64,000 nt of DNA, from NCBI GenBank assembly GCA_012931725.1, contig CM022948.1, positions 18,096,355-18,160,354 of the forward strand. Direction: 5' to 3'. This document shows, one piece after another, positions 45,793 to 56,555 of the stretch. The first letter of the stretch is position 1. Every line of letters starts with the position of its first letter. Source of the stretch: Litsea cubeba (taxonomy: Eukaryota; Streptophyta; Magnoliopsida; Laurales; Lauraceae). Made by a program: the position numbers and the translations under genes. A model generated the notes under the pieces. The model did no database searches. It had not been told where the DNA came from and saw nothing but the letters and a program-made list of their open reading frames with translations.

Positions 45793-47311
45793 TGTTACAG
45801 CTTTATTTTGCTTCCAATAAACCCCTAACCAACAGATCTAACCCTTCCCTTCAACAATCCTTGAAGCCTAAATCCTAAAGTTACTGTTCACAGCCCTGAG
45901 CAGCACCATTTTTGCTACCATAATCCTCTTTTCCTAATCTCAAACCTTTACCCACCAAACCCCTAAACATTCCTTGAATAAACTTAGCCCTAATAGCTAT
46001 TATGGCTATTATGGCTACCATAATCCTTTTGAGACCTAAATCCTAAAGTTACTGTTCACAGCCCTGAGCAGCCCCATTTTTGCTTCCATAATCCTCTTTT
46101 TCTAATCTCAAACCTTTACCCCACCAAACCCCTAAACATTCCTTGAATAAAGTTAGTCCTAATAGCTATTATTTTGGATTAAATCCTCGCGGTGCTGTAT
46201 CAGTTTTGGCATCAGAGCAGAATTGATCCTATGGCAACTCAAAGCGGTTGACGTTTTAGGTGAAAACTCACTGACAAGCAACGAGATGATTGCATATACA
46301 TGATAATGAAAAGGGATGATGTGTTGGAAGCCAAAATACTTGAGATTGAAGCCTCTGGTCCTCTGAAAAATATATAAGTGCTGCGACAAATTCTATGGCA
46401 CCTCCAATTTGTGGGCCAAAGAATCATGGGAAAGGTGTTGTGGAGGAGAACGAGACAGCAGATCCTTCCTTTTTGCCACAAGATATGGTTAAACCCTATG
46501 GCGTTACATGCTTTTGAAAGGTCAAGAACTAATCTTTTGGATTTAGCCAATGATGTCAAAGAGCTTGAAAGGTATGAGAAGCATGATCCATACGCGTGTC
46601 GACGTTCCAGATTTTGATGGAAGGATTGATCCCCAAGTTTTTTCAATTTGCTAGCCCATAGGACAAGCCCAAAATTGGTGGTCTGGTGTGGAGAATGAAC
46701 TTCGAATTTCAAGGCAGCATCTTGTTAATTGGCAGGAGATGAAACACCAGATGAAGTAGTATATGATTAGCTAGATGAACTTTTTGACCAGCATACTGGC
46801 AGGGAAACATGAACAGCTGTTGAATATATGAACAAATTTGAAGAGCTAAAAATTCGTTGTAGGGATGTTGAAGATCCACGTCAAACTCTTTCTTGCGTTT
46901 AAACCGGGATTAAGAGTTGAAATTCACAGCCACATGGTGACACATGGAGGACAACCGGGTTTTAAGGCTAACTCTGCCGCATATTTTAACAGCAAAGCTC
47001 CCATGGCTGATGACCAAAAGAAGGACAATACGGACAGTTGTTTTTCCGACAAATCCTAACCCAGCAGATATTACCCTTTCCTTCAACAAATCCTTGAAGC
47101 CCAATCCTTTTGAGAATCTATATCCCCAAAGTTATTGTTCAGGAAATTACTATTCATAGCTTTGAGCAGCCCAACTTTTGCCACCATAATTCTATTTTCT
47201 TAATCCCAAACCTTTACCCACCAAACCCCTAAACATCCCTTGATTATTCCGCATAAATTTAGCCCTAATAGCCATTGTTTAGGATTAAATCCTCGCGGTG
47301 CTGCATACTGT
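45793..47311 (+). mobile_element. Small Gypsy remnant with LTRs and decayed gag
   Basis: Left LTR about 45793-46199 and right LTR about 47039-47311, sharing CCTTCAACAATCCTTGAAGC-like sequence and the end ATTAAATCCTCGCGGTGCTG. A primer-binding site TGGCATCAGAGC follows the left LTR at about 46208. Decayed gag lies at 46228-46930: fragments equivalent to VENELRISRQHL and NWQEMKHQ, with many stops and shifts. No pol. The left LTR contains an internal tandem duplication of about 150 bases (CTAAATCCTAAAGTTACTGT at about 45868 and 46026). Confidence 0.7.
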
Positions 47312-47612
47312 GTTATAGCATAAAGAGCTATATTCATACCATGATGCAAAAAAATTCCCACGATATTCTTATGTCTGTAAAGAACATGAGTACTGCATAA
47401 AACCTTATCCTAACCTTCCAACTATTATTATTTTGTATGCCCACAATCAATCATTCTTATTTAAGCTATTCTGTTGCGCCACTGATTAAAATTTGTTATC
47501 CTATCAACTACCCACTAAATCTCAAAGGTCATTACCCTAAATCTTAGCATTCAAGCTGAATTACTGAACCACAAAACTGGTTTCAATACTTAATAACCAT
47601 GAATTTTTTTTA

Positions 47613-49247
47613 TCAGTTGTCAATCCCATTAACGCTTTCTTGTTTTTGTTCCATGATAAACTCACGGTCATTATTATAGGCACCAACTGTTAGTAACGTT
47701 GTGATGGTACGTTTGAAACTAAGCATTATCAAGAACTCATAATTTATCAAAAAAAAAAAAAAAACAGATACATATATATATATATATATATATTTCTTAC
47801 AAAAATAATATTTTGGCACACATACCCTATATCCCGAACATGCTCCCCCACATTTCTGCTGTACCGTAGAAAGTCCAATGCATCATCATCATAAGTTGGT
47901 TGCCGAGGTGCGTCGGGCTGAGGTGCTTCGAACCAGTTCGAGAAGCACAATGTCTCAATAAACTTTTCATCCTTGTCATCCTCAACAATAACTTTGTTAA
48001 TCCAAGTTTGGCCATTAATCGAAGGAAATTTTTTCTTTGCATTAAAAAATTCCCTTCCTAAGTTAGTTTTCATCTCCCATCTTTTGGGAGAATCCCATAT
48101 TTTAGAATGCGCGGAATGTCTCATTTCAGCCCTTTCCTCTGGGGTAAGCAGGATTGGATGCTTAACCGAGTTCTGCAGATATCTACATGCAAAAGGATAT
48201 AGTTAGACAAATGAAATTAATTCAAACCAATGAAAAATAATCAATTAAGCAAATTCACGTTCACCTTGGATATTTATGATTTTCTTGCAGACTGTGACAC
48301 AGCTGGTCTAACTCTAGGGGAATCTCCTCAGCTCTGTCAGTGAATAGTTTCCGAACCATAACAGAAAAATTATTAATATCGTCCTTGAAATCCCAGGGAG
48401 GTTTTTTTTTGTAACTTATAATATCGACCATAACAGAAAAATTATTAATATCGTCCTTGAAATCCCAGGGAGGTTTTTTTTTGTAACTTATAATATCGAC
48501 AACATTGGAGAATTTCGCCCTTCCACGTATAATGTAAATATTGTTGGATATAATTTCGCCATGGGGACGTTTCAATGATGTATGAAAATAATTCATCGCC
48601 CGGAGTATATCCCTACAATTACGATGCCAAGACATAAAATTAACGTGACATATAGAAAAAATAATATTGTAATGTATAGAAAAACTACGATAGACAACGA
48701 GATACTCACAACAAAATTCCCCTGAAAAGAGGAGTCAATCTTGGTGGAGTCATGGAAAGACGAGTCAATTGTTGTGGATTTTGTATAAGAGGGTTATATT
48801 TAGCCCAATCGGTAAGACTACATTCTACCTCTTCCGTAAATATAAGTAGTCTTTCTTCTCCGTCTATTTTATAGGTAGACTTACCGAACACGTGGACAAG
48901 ATATGGGCTATCGTAATGCTTGATAGCGAAATCATGCCAATAAATTATGTCTTTGGGGTTCATGTCTTTACCAATGAGAAAATACACAGCAGGAATGCTG
49001 TTGTCAAAAACTGAGCCGAAGTACAGATTACTCTCTCCCATTCTTACTCCATCCCCAAAAGAAATTTCCAATGTCGCGCCATCCTGAAAGCATTCAGTAA
49101 ATTATGTACAACAAAATAGAAATGCAAAGAGTTATGTACAAGAAAATAGAAATGCAAATATAACTATATGAGAAGTGCAAAAAAAAAAAGGGAGACACAT
49201 TACTATTTTGTTGGGAAGACGACCTGCCATCCTAAATGGATTCACAC
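47613..49247 (-). CDS. Pseudokinase with KEN-like (IRE1/RNase L type) domain, 5' incomplete
   Basis: Five exons join in consistent phase on the - strand: 49204-49247, 48710-49083, 48265-48612, 47826-48182 and 47613-47718 (about 409 residues, start not found). Exons 1-3 look like a kinase fold: FGDGVRMGESNLYFGSV (glycine-loop region), LLIFTEEVECSLTDWA (hinge) and DILRAMNYFHTSLKRPHGEI (catalytic-loop region). The usual lysine, HRD aspartate and DFG are not present, so it is probably not an active kinase. Exon 4 has HPILLTPEER, then a region ending DDDALDFLRYSRNVGEHVRD, resembling the KEN ribonuclease domain of IRE1 and RNase L (compare DLLR.IRN..HH). The last exon (GFKRTITTLL...) lacks the usual KEN end, so the ribonuclease part may be truncated. 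No membrane helix is seen in these exons, unlike IRE1. Known family members cleave RNA after dimerising through the kinase part; whether this protein does is unknown. Other reading: a decaying paralogue. Confidence 0.55.
47768..47792. repeat. (AT)n microsatellite in intron 4
   Basis: About 25 bases of alternating AT between the KEN-like exon and the last exon, next to a long poly(A). Confidence 0.9.
48357..48500 (-). repeat. Perfect 72-bp in-frame tandem duplication in exon 3
   Basis: Two identical, adjoining copies each encode VDIISYKKKPPWDFKDDINN plus FSVM. Length and frame are preserved, so the product gains 24 residues in the kinase C-lobe. The identity shows it is recent, or an assembly artefact. 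Confidence 0.85.
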
Positions 49248-49657
49248 CTGAAATTCCAACAAAATCATTATTAAATAAATAAATAACTAAATAAGCAAAA
49301 AACAAGAGATAGGAAGTGCAGATGCATGTGCCCAAGTCTGCAGTGAAGCAAGGCAAAAGACAGGATATACATCTAGTGGAGTAAGCAAAAGAAATACCAA
49401 ATCTAGTAACTGTCAGAAATACTTAAAATAAGTCAAAAACAAAATCGAGTTGGAAGAATATGGACTAACAATCTAACATGCTAAGCCCTAAAGCAACATA
49501 ACCCTAACCCCAACCATCAAACATAAATTCAGAAAAAAAAAAAAAAAAACCTAAATTCTCTATGCATTGCCTAAAATAATGAATGGAATCGTTATTCATA
49601 GAAGATAGGGAGAGGGAGAGAGAAAGAGAGGCGACAATGACATAGAAGTACCATCAA

Positions 49658-49674
49658 CAGTGGCGGACCCGAGG

Positions 49675-49705
<31 letters not shown>

Positions 49706-50896
49706 GCGCGCGCTTAAGATAGTCAATTGCTATTTTGTTGGTATTTCTTAACATTAACTTTTGCAAAAGAGAAAATGTCTTGCATTTACAAAATATCTAA
49801 TTACATGATCAACTAACATTCTATCATCAAAAGTCATGATCACCTAATTACAAAAGATTTTCTTTAGCAAAAAAAAAAAAACTCAAACAAAGCGTTTACA
49901 ATTGCCCTCGACGGTTCTTCGTGTTTTGAAATCTTTGCATCATTGTCTCATCGTCAATGCTATTAAATATATCTTTTTCAATATAGACAATCAAACAATC
50001 ATTCATCCACTCATCTTCCATTCGATTGCGCAGTAGATTCTTCACAATTTTCATAGCCAACTCGAATACATAATACAAATCTACCCAACTCTGACAAGCT
50101 CAGAATACAATATCTCCACAATCTTTCACTTTGTTGGGGGGAAATTGCATGAATTGCAACCTTGTACCAAATTGTAAAAGAGCATTCTAAGTTGCAGAGA
50201 ATGCATTACCCTGATTTTTAATCAGAAGCATCATATGACTACAAGAAACCCAAACCAACAGTGAAAACAATCATCTGAACCAAAATTAATCATAGTTTTC
50301 ATACAAACAGCGAATGATCAAATCGTAATAGAAAAGCATTAAAAAGAACCCCAATCATGGCATCAACTTCAAACAGGAAAACCCCATTGGTGATTGGAGT
50401 ATTATGTTGTAAACAGATTATGCACGGCACATTCCATTTCAAAATCGGAACAGAAGTCTATGATCTTTAAAAGGACAAAAACTCACAAATATGCCAGAAA
50501 TGTTTATGACCTTCGAAGGAAAAACAAACATTGTTTTCCATGAGAACAAACACCCTTTCATTCTCTTTTTTTACCTAATGAGAGAGGGAGGGAGAATGAG
50601 ATGAGTACCTGCCCTGTTGGAGGGAGGGACGACGTCACCGCAATGGTGTGCCGACGCCAGAATCTAGTAGCCTGAGATGGGGATTTTTGAGAGGGAGGGA
50701 AGGAGATGAAAAGGGTTTTTACAGTTTAGGTTAAAGTGTGAAGGGGTCGGGCGTACTGGGGTCTTGGGGTATTTTTAAGTGGGGGCTGGGCCTAACAGCC
50801 CTTAGGGCCCTATGGGCGTTTTTCCAGTTTCTTTTTTTTTTTTTTTGGGGGGGGGGCGCTTCAGCCCCCAGCCTAGTATATGTAGGTCCGTCCCTG
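49658..50896 (-). mobile_element. hAT element, internally deleted
   Basis: The left end CAGTGGCGGACCC and the inverted right end CAGGGACGGACC match the common plant hAT terminus. The flanks ACCATCAA (49650-49657) and GCCATTAA (50897-50904) differ by two transitions. A C-terminal transposase piece lies at 49896-50078. G-runs lie next to both ends (49675-49702 and 50846-50857). Confidence 0.75.
49896..50078 (-). pseudogene. hAT transposase C-terminus (TTF/ZMYM type), fragment
   Basis: Sixty residues include LLRNRMEDEWMNDCLIVYIE, then KDIFNSIDDETMMQRFQNTK, the conserved end of TTF-zinc-finger hAT transposases common in plants. The rest of the protein is deleted. It belongs to the hAT element around it and is not an upstream exon of the KEN gene. 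Confidence 0.75.
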
Positions 50897-50904
50897 GCCA
50901 TTAA

Positions 50905-51296
50905 AAAGACTCAAAGAGAGAGAGATACAGAGAGTCGACAAAGAAACGCAGAGGGAGAGAGAGAGAGAGAGGCGACAGAGAAAGAAGGAGATAGATTTAC
51001 ATGAAGCCGAACAATTGTCACAACCTCAGAAGCATCCAACGATAAGCAATTCGTGCACTCAAAGGAAGAAGTCAAGAAGGGGCTGGCTGAGGTCGAAAGG
51101 AGGAGTGAAGAACAGAAGAAGTAGGATTTTTTTTTTTTTTTTTTTTTGTTCATCCATCGTTTTCGAGATGGGGGCGATGGATTATACATGTCACATTGGG
51201 GGGGGCGTGGGCCAGTGGCCCAATACAATTTTAAGGGGTATTCCAAATTTGATCTGGAGTGACCGCCCCCATATACCAAGAACATGGGTCCGCCTC
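50905..51296. other. Purine-rich spacer ending in a second hAT-like terminus
   Basis: GA-rich sequence and a T-run, ending GGGTCCGCCTCTA, the inverse of a TAGAGGCGGACCC terminus similar to the hAT beside it. No left partner was found, so this may be the rest of an older related element. Confidence 0.45.
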
Positions 51297-51717
51297 TAAA
51301 TTTGCAATCCCAAACCTCGCGTTCCATAATAAGATGGACCTATTTTTCACCTGAAATAAACTATTTTATTTCTTGGGACCTATATTTTCTATATCCCTCT
51401 TCATTTTATGGGTAGGTTTTCCATTTTATCCAACAATTGAGAGTCCCTAACTTCCATTAGAAATGGTGAATGGCTCCCAAATCATTCATAATTACATTTT
51501 GGTTGTATAAAATCGCTTCAACTGAAGTTGGGTCCATTTCTAACTTGATCGCAAATTTAACAAGCGATCAAGATTAAAAATAAAAATTGTTTTATAGACA
51601 AAGTCTCAATATTTTATACTTAATCAATCTAATAAAAACCAATCCCCTTGCCGGCCCATGCACAAAGAGAGACTTTCATTTGATTTATGTGGGCCGCACT
51701 CATTGCCGTGCCACGTC
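51297..51717. other. Intergenic, no gene seen
   Basis: AT-rich sequence with no supported feature. Confidence 0.5.
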
Positions 51718-52212
51718 TAGAGGTGAAAATCTGGGCAGGCGGCCCGGCTTGGCGGAAAAAATCGTGCCTGGGCCTTTGACGAGGTCAACGTGCAGGCACG
51801 GCCAGGCCTGGCTTCCCCGACTGGGCCAGGGGTGCCTGGGCCCTGGCACGGCACGACACGCGCCATATATATAAATTTAATTTTTTTATATATAAATAAA
51901 TATAAAACTTAAAATAATTAAAGATTTATTACTCGTTTGTAAATTAGAATCAATGTTTGTGTATTTATTTTCATAGTTTCGACTTTATTTCAAGTTAAGA
52001 ATGCCTAAAAGTCCATAATTTTTCTTTCAAATTATATAAAAAATTAAAGAAATGGAAGAGGCATGTGGGCCAGCCCATGGGCGACACACCCCAGCCCAGC
52101 TAGGGCATGACCTAGCACGGTATGGAAAAATCCGGGCCCTAGGCCGTGCTGGGCGGAGCCCCAACAACCTGGGCACGGCACGGCATGACCCAGTTTTCAT
52201 GCCTTGGGCCCG
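51718..52212. mobile_element. hAT-type MITE, probable
   Basis: The left end TAGAGGTGAAAATCTGGGC and the inverted right end AAGGCATGAAAACTGGGTC are similar. GGCACGGC-type repeats fill both flanks around an AT-rich centre (51870-52040). No convincing target duplication. Confidence 0.5.
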
Positions 52213-52593
52213 CATCCGTCTCCATGTGTTCATTGCTATATGACCTTGAATCCTTTGAGTATATGACTTGGAAAATTCTTAAGTTGAAGTACAACTTGTT
52301 TTGTTGAAAATTAATTAGAGCCGTTCAAAATGCACACCATCTTGTGTATTGGACTTTTTTAGAATTTATTGTAATATAAGTTGGCCCCACTGCAATATTG
52401 ATTGTATGAAGAATAACTTAATTAATAAATATGCTTAATAACATACAAGATTGTGTTTATCCTCATATTTCAATATACAATCAATTTTGGGTCAGACCCG
52501 TCTAATTGGAGTAAACTTAGGAGACATCCAGTATAACAAAAGGTAAGATAGATATTCATTTTGAGATATTCGGCTACTTAATAGTTAGACGTG

Positions 52594-52668
52594 CCTTCCA
52601 AATTCCAATACTTCGACGAGCCTTCCAAATTCCAATACTTCGACGAGCCTTCCAAATTCCAATACTTG
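52594..52668 (+). repeat. 27-bp tandem repeat, about 2.8 copies
   Basis: The unit is GCCTTCCAAATTCCAATACT plus TCGACGA. Copies are identical. Confidence 0.95.
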
Positions 52669-53423
52669 ACTCAGGATTTCTCATGGGTCAGCGAATCAGA
52701 GGATTTGGACTACTATAGGAGGGGTCATTAATTCCGGGCAAATCACTCCCGTTAAGATTGCAAGAGCACAATCACTTGGGCGATCCCTCAGGCCACAACC
52801 CACCCTATTTAACCCCTCCTCTTGCACGATAACTTAAGATCACTTTTTGGGTTTAGGACACCTAGAACGCTAGCAAAATCTCATTGATACCTTCATCTCA
52901 TTTTTGAAAATGATGACATGACGTGGCACTTGAACATTCGCCCAAACAACATTCCACTCAAAAGGACACCAGATAAGAAGGTATTATGTTGGAAGGCAAT
53001 CATCAATGTCCTGAGTTGATAGTGATGAATGGGTGGACAGATGTGCAAGTGAGAACTCTTTGACCTTAAAGACCTTAAACATTAAGCATTAACTACGACC
53101 TGCTATTGTCTTGCCACGTCCATCACTGTTCCTTCCTTCTCCCACGTAGTCCAATTTAGCTGGAAACAAAAAAAAAAAAAACCAGTTCTCCTTTACTCTA
53201 TATTATGAATTTCTAGAGGAGCTCAATAGAAATCAGAAAATAGATCCAAGAAGAGTTCATAAGAAAAAGAGATATAACTAGGTGTAATCCCATTGGGTCA
53301 ATCACTAATGCACACACCCATGTAAAAATTGAGTCGTATAAGTTTATTTCCATTTAATTTTATATTAGAAGTCCTTACATGATAAGATCAGACAAAACTA
53401 GGTGTAATCCAAAAGCCACGTAA

Positions 53424-53505
53424 AAATGAGTCGGGTGAAATGAAAACAATCCTTAGGCCTTCATAAATGAGTCGGGTGAAATGAAAACAATCCTTAGGCC
53501 TTCAT
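53424..53505 (+). repeat. 41-bp perfect tandem duplication
   Basis: Two identical copies starting AAATGAGTCGGGTGAAATG. Confidence 0.95.
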
Positions 53506-53599
53506 CTTCCATGTTTAATGTCAACAGAGTAGAAGCCGTTCATAGTATACCTGATTATTTGTGCATCACTTCAGTGCAGTGAATAGCAACATGCACAAT

Positions 53600-54785
53600 A
53601 GTTAAACTTTCAGTAATCAAGACATTCTCATTAATTCACCCTAACATTCAATTGAAAAATCATCTCAATTTATACAATGAAGAGCAACCCTGATCAACAA
53701 TTATTCAAAATTTAAACTACCTAAAATCTGTAACAACCAAAATTAATTATCAACTCATAAAAAAGGACAGAAAATACTAATTTATTCAATAACCCAAGGC
53801 AGAAGTATTAACTTGTGCATCCACCTAATTAAAAAAAAAGGTAAAATTTTGAATCTTAATAAAAATTCTATTTTGGCTCAATGACTAAATCACAAGTCCC
53901 AGCCACCAAACTAACCAATACAACAATGTCATAATAATAGAAGAGTATATACATGAAATTAACTAAAAACCGTATGAGAAAGCCCAACCAAGTTCTTTTA
54001 CAATATTTTAAAGAGAATCCAGAAATATGGAATTTCCCTTAAAACCAAAGTAAAAAATAAATGAAAAGAAAATACTCTAAGACAATGTGCTTCTAAAAAT
54101 ATTGCATTTCTGCTCATTTTGAATGCTATAAAAATTTGAAAATCACATTGATTTATAGAGTTGAAAGGCATCCCTTAGAATTGAGTCACATCCACATAGA
54201 TGGGCCCAAGCGACACATCTTATTAAAAAGGCATGCACAAATGTATTTTTGAATAGACATAAAACTTAAAATATTTGAAAAGGCACATGCGAGTCTTAAG
54301 TGCCTTTTGAGACACATTCACAAATGGGCCCAATAAGATGATGTGGCTTCTCCTTAAACCATATTTGAGGGTTTTTTTTTTTTTTTTTTCCAACCAACAC
54401 TCAGCTTTAAAGAGAAAAAATTTTACAAAAAAAACGTTCATATTTTCTTCTTGGTGATCGTCATCTATCCGTGGATCCATCATCGTCACAACCCGCATCT
54501 TTTTTGAGTCTGTCGGTTGCCGGTGGCCCACTGGATCAGATCTGTCGTGATTTCTTCCAGAAGCTTCGATCGTACTTGATGAAGATAAATTTTGGATTTT
54601 GATGGAGATGGTGAGATCGTAGGCTTAAATGGATGGGTATGAGAAAGAGATTATTATTTTTATTGAAATAGAAAGGTTGACGGTGATAATCGTGGAAGCA
54701 TATATAGAAGCGTACCGGCTTGATCGCAAGATCATCGCCAGGCCCAAGCTCTAATACCATATAAATTTTCAATAATCAAAACATT
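53600..54785 (-). mobile_element. Possible LTR-element remnant
   Basis: AAGCTCTAATACCAT at about 54749-54763 is one base from the complement of an initiator-tRNA primer site. The sequence just after it (TTTTCAATAATCAAAACATT) recurs as TTTCAGTAATCAAGACATT near 53608, which could be two LTR ends. The stretch between (54223-54740) has no clear coding match. Weak call. Confidence 0.35.
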
Positions 54786-55839
54786 ATTCTCATAAATTCA
54801 GAAGAAAATAAAATAAGGATATGGTTTCCAAGGGCATGTAGCCATGACCTTAAGATCACTCAAAGGTAGTATATGAATTTTATATTGATCTCTCGTCGTT
54901 GCATTGCTTTAATCCAACTGTCAAAATCACTAGAATCAGAACAATAGAAAAATGTTTATAATGATTATTTGATGATGATTAAGCCGCAAGGATCAAATTC
55001 AGCTCTCACTTTTTGGTTCAGATCCAGGTTGTTATTGGGTCTAGGTCAGTCAGGGCCTATATGAATGAATTAGGTTCTTTGCATGACCTCTGTCAAGACT
55101 CACGCCCAAAAGAAAGAAGAGCTAGTAAAATTAATATTTCCAATACTAAGCAATCAAATCTTTACATTACATGCATCTCTTCATCGAAAGTTTTAAAAAA
55201 TTAAAATCATGTAAATTCTATATTTCTGATCTTGAAGGTAGAAATTCTAATTTGATCTAACCTTGTAGATAGTTTTGATTTCTAATCTACACCCCACGTT
55301 GGCAAATCTTATACAACTTCTTATCAAGACTCCTACTTGCACTCAACAAGTAAGAAAATTCCCTGAAAGATAATCACTTCTATTAGATGATTTTGTGGAC
55401 CCCATATGAGCCCCATGTACAAGGATCTTGATACCCCTGACCATGCTGGGCCCATGTTTTGTACCCAAACCTGGACATTGTAATTCGGGGTTAATTTCAT
55501 GTAACAGTTCCAACTAATTCATTAAAACTCTAGATTAGGTCCGGGTTGAGCCGCTAAAGCTTTCAACCAGTCAACCCCTCACCCAAGATTATTTAACGGT
55601 TAGAATTCACATTTCCAACTTGATTAATAAACTAAAGAGAGCTGCTAATGCCACAACCCAAGCTTCTCTTTTTCACGTCCCATGAGATCTGCCTGGGTTT
55701 AAAGTTTAAACTCGTATTGGACTTGGTAAGAGAGAAACTGGTAGACTGTTCAAAAAAAGAAAAAAAAAAGAAATCAGATTACCTCTCTATTTAACATCCC
55801 TAAAATCTGAGACAAAATTAAAATCTAACTTGGGAAATA
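54786..55839. other. Intergenic, no gene seen
   Basis: AT-rich sequence with no supported feature. Confidence 0.5.
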
Positions 55840-56073
55840 AACACAGAATAATAAAAATCATAATCACACAAAATCATTGTACTGAATAATAAAAAAACAT
55901 AAAACACGTGAACAATAAAAATCATAATCACACAAAGTTATTATATTGAACAATAAGAAAAACATAATCTATGCGACCCGGGAAATAAACAAAGAACAAT
56001 AAAAATCCTAGTCACACAAAATCATTACACAGAACAAAAGAAAAAAAAGATAAACTAAATCATAACATGAACG

Positions 56074-56104
<31 letters not shown>

Positions 56105-56555
56105 CTAAATTGTACCTGGATGGAGCTTGAAGCTATTGAAAAGAGAATTTATTATTGAGAAAAAACTTAAGGAAAAACACATGAACAATAAAAATCCTAA
56201 TCACACAAAATAATTACGAACAAAAAAACTAAATTGTACCATGAACAAAAAAAACATAGAATAAATCATACCTGGATGGAGCTTGAAGCTACCAAGAAAA
56301 AAAAATTTATTATTCAGAAAAAAAGATTAAACTAAGTATCTAGAATAAAATGGGTTCAACGGATGAGACTGAACTTTGAAATCCTAATCACAAACAATCG
56401 TTACACTGAATAATAAAAAAAATATATAAAAACACAGTAACAATAAAAATCCTAATCACACAAAATCATTACACTGATCAATAAAAAACATAACCTATGC
56501 AGCAAAATTTGTTTCAGAAACTAAACACGGAATAATAAAAATCCTAATCACCCTA
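55840..56555. repeat. AT-rich dispersed tandem repeats
   Basis: At least six imperfect copies of AACAATAAAAATCCTAATCA followed by CACAAAATCATTACA. The phrase TACCTGGATGGAGCTTGAAG also occurs twice (about 56113 and 56269). Local duplication history, non-coding. Confidence 0.75.

Larger units (their letters stand above)
52213..53599. other. Intergenic with two short tandem repeats
   Basis: No coding evidence. It contains the repeats at 52594-52668 and 53424-53505, listed separately. Confidence 0.5.
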
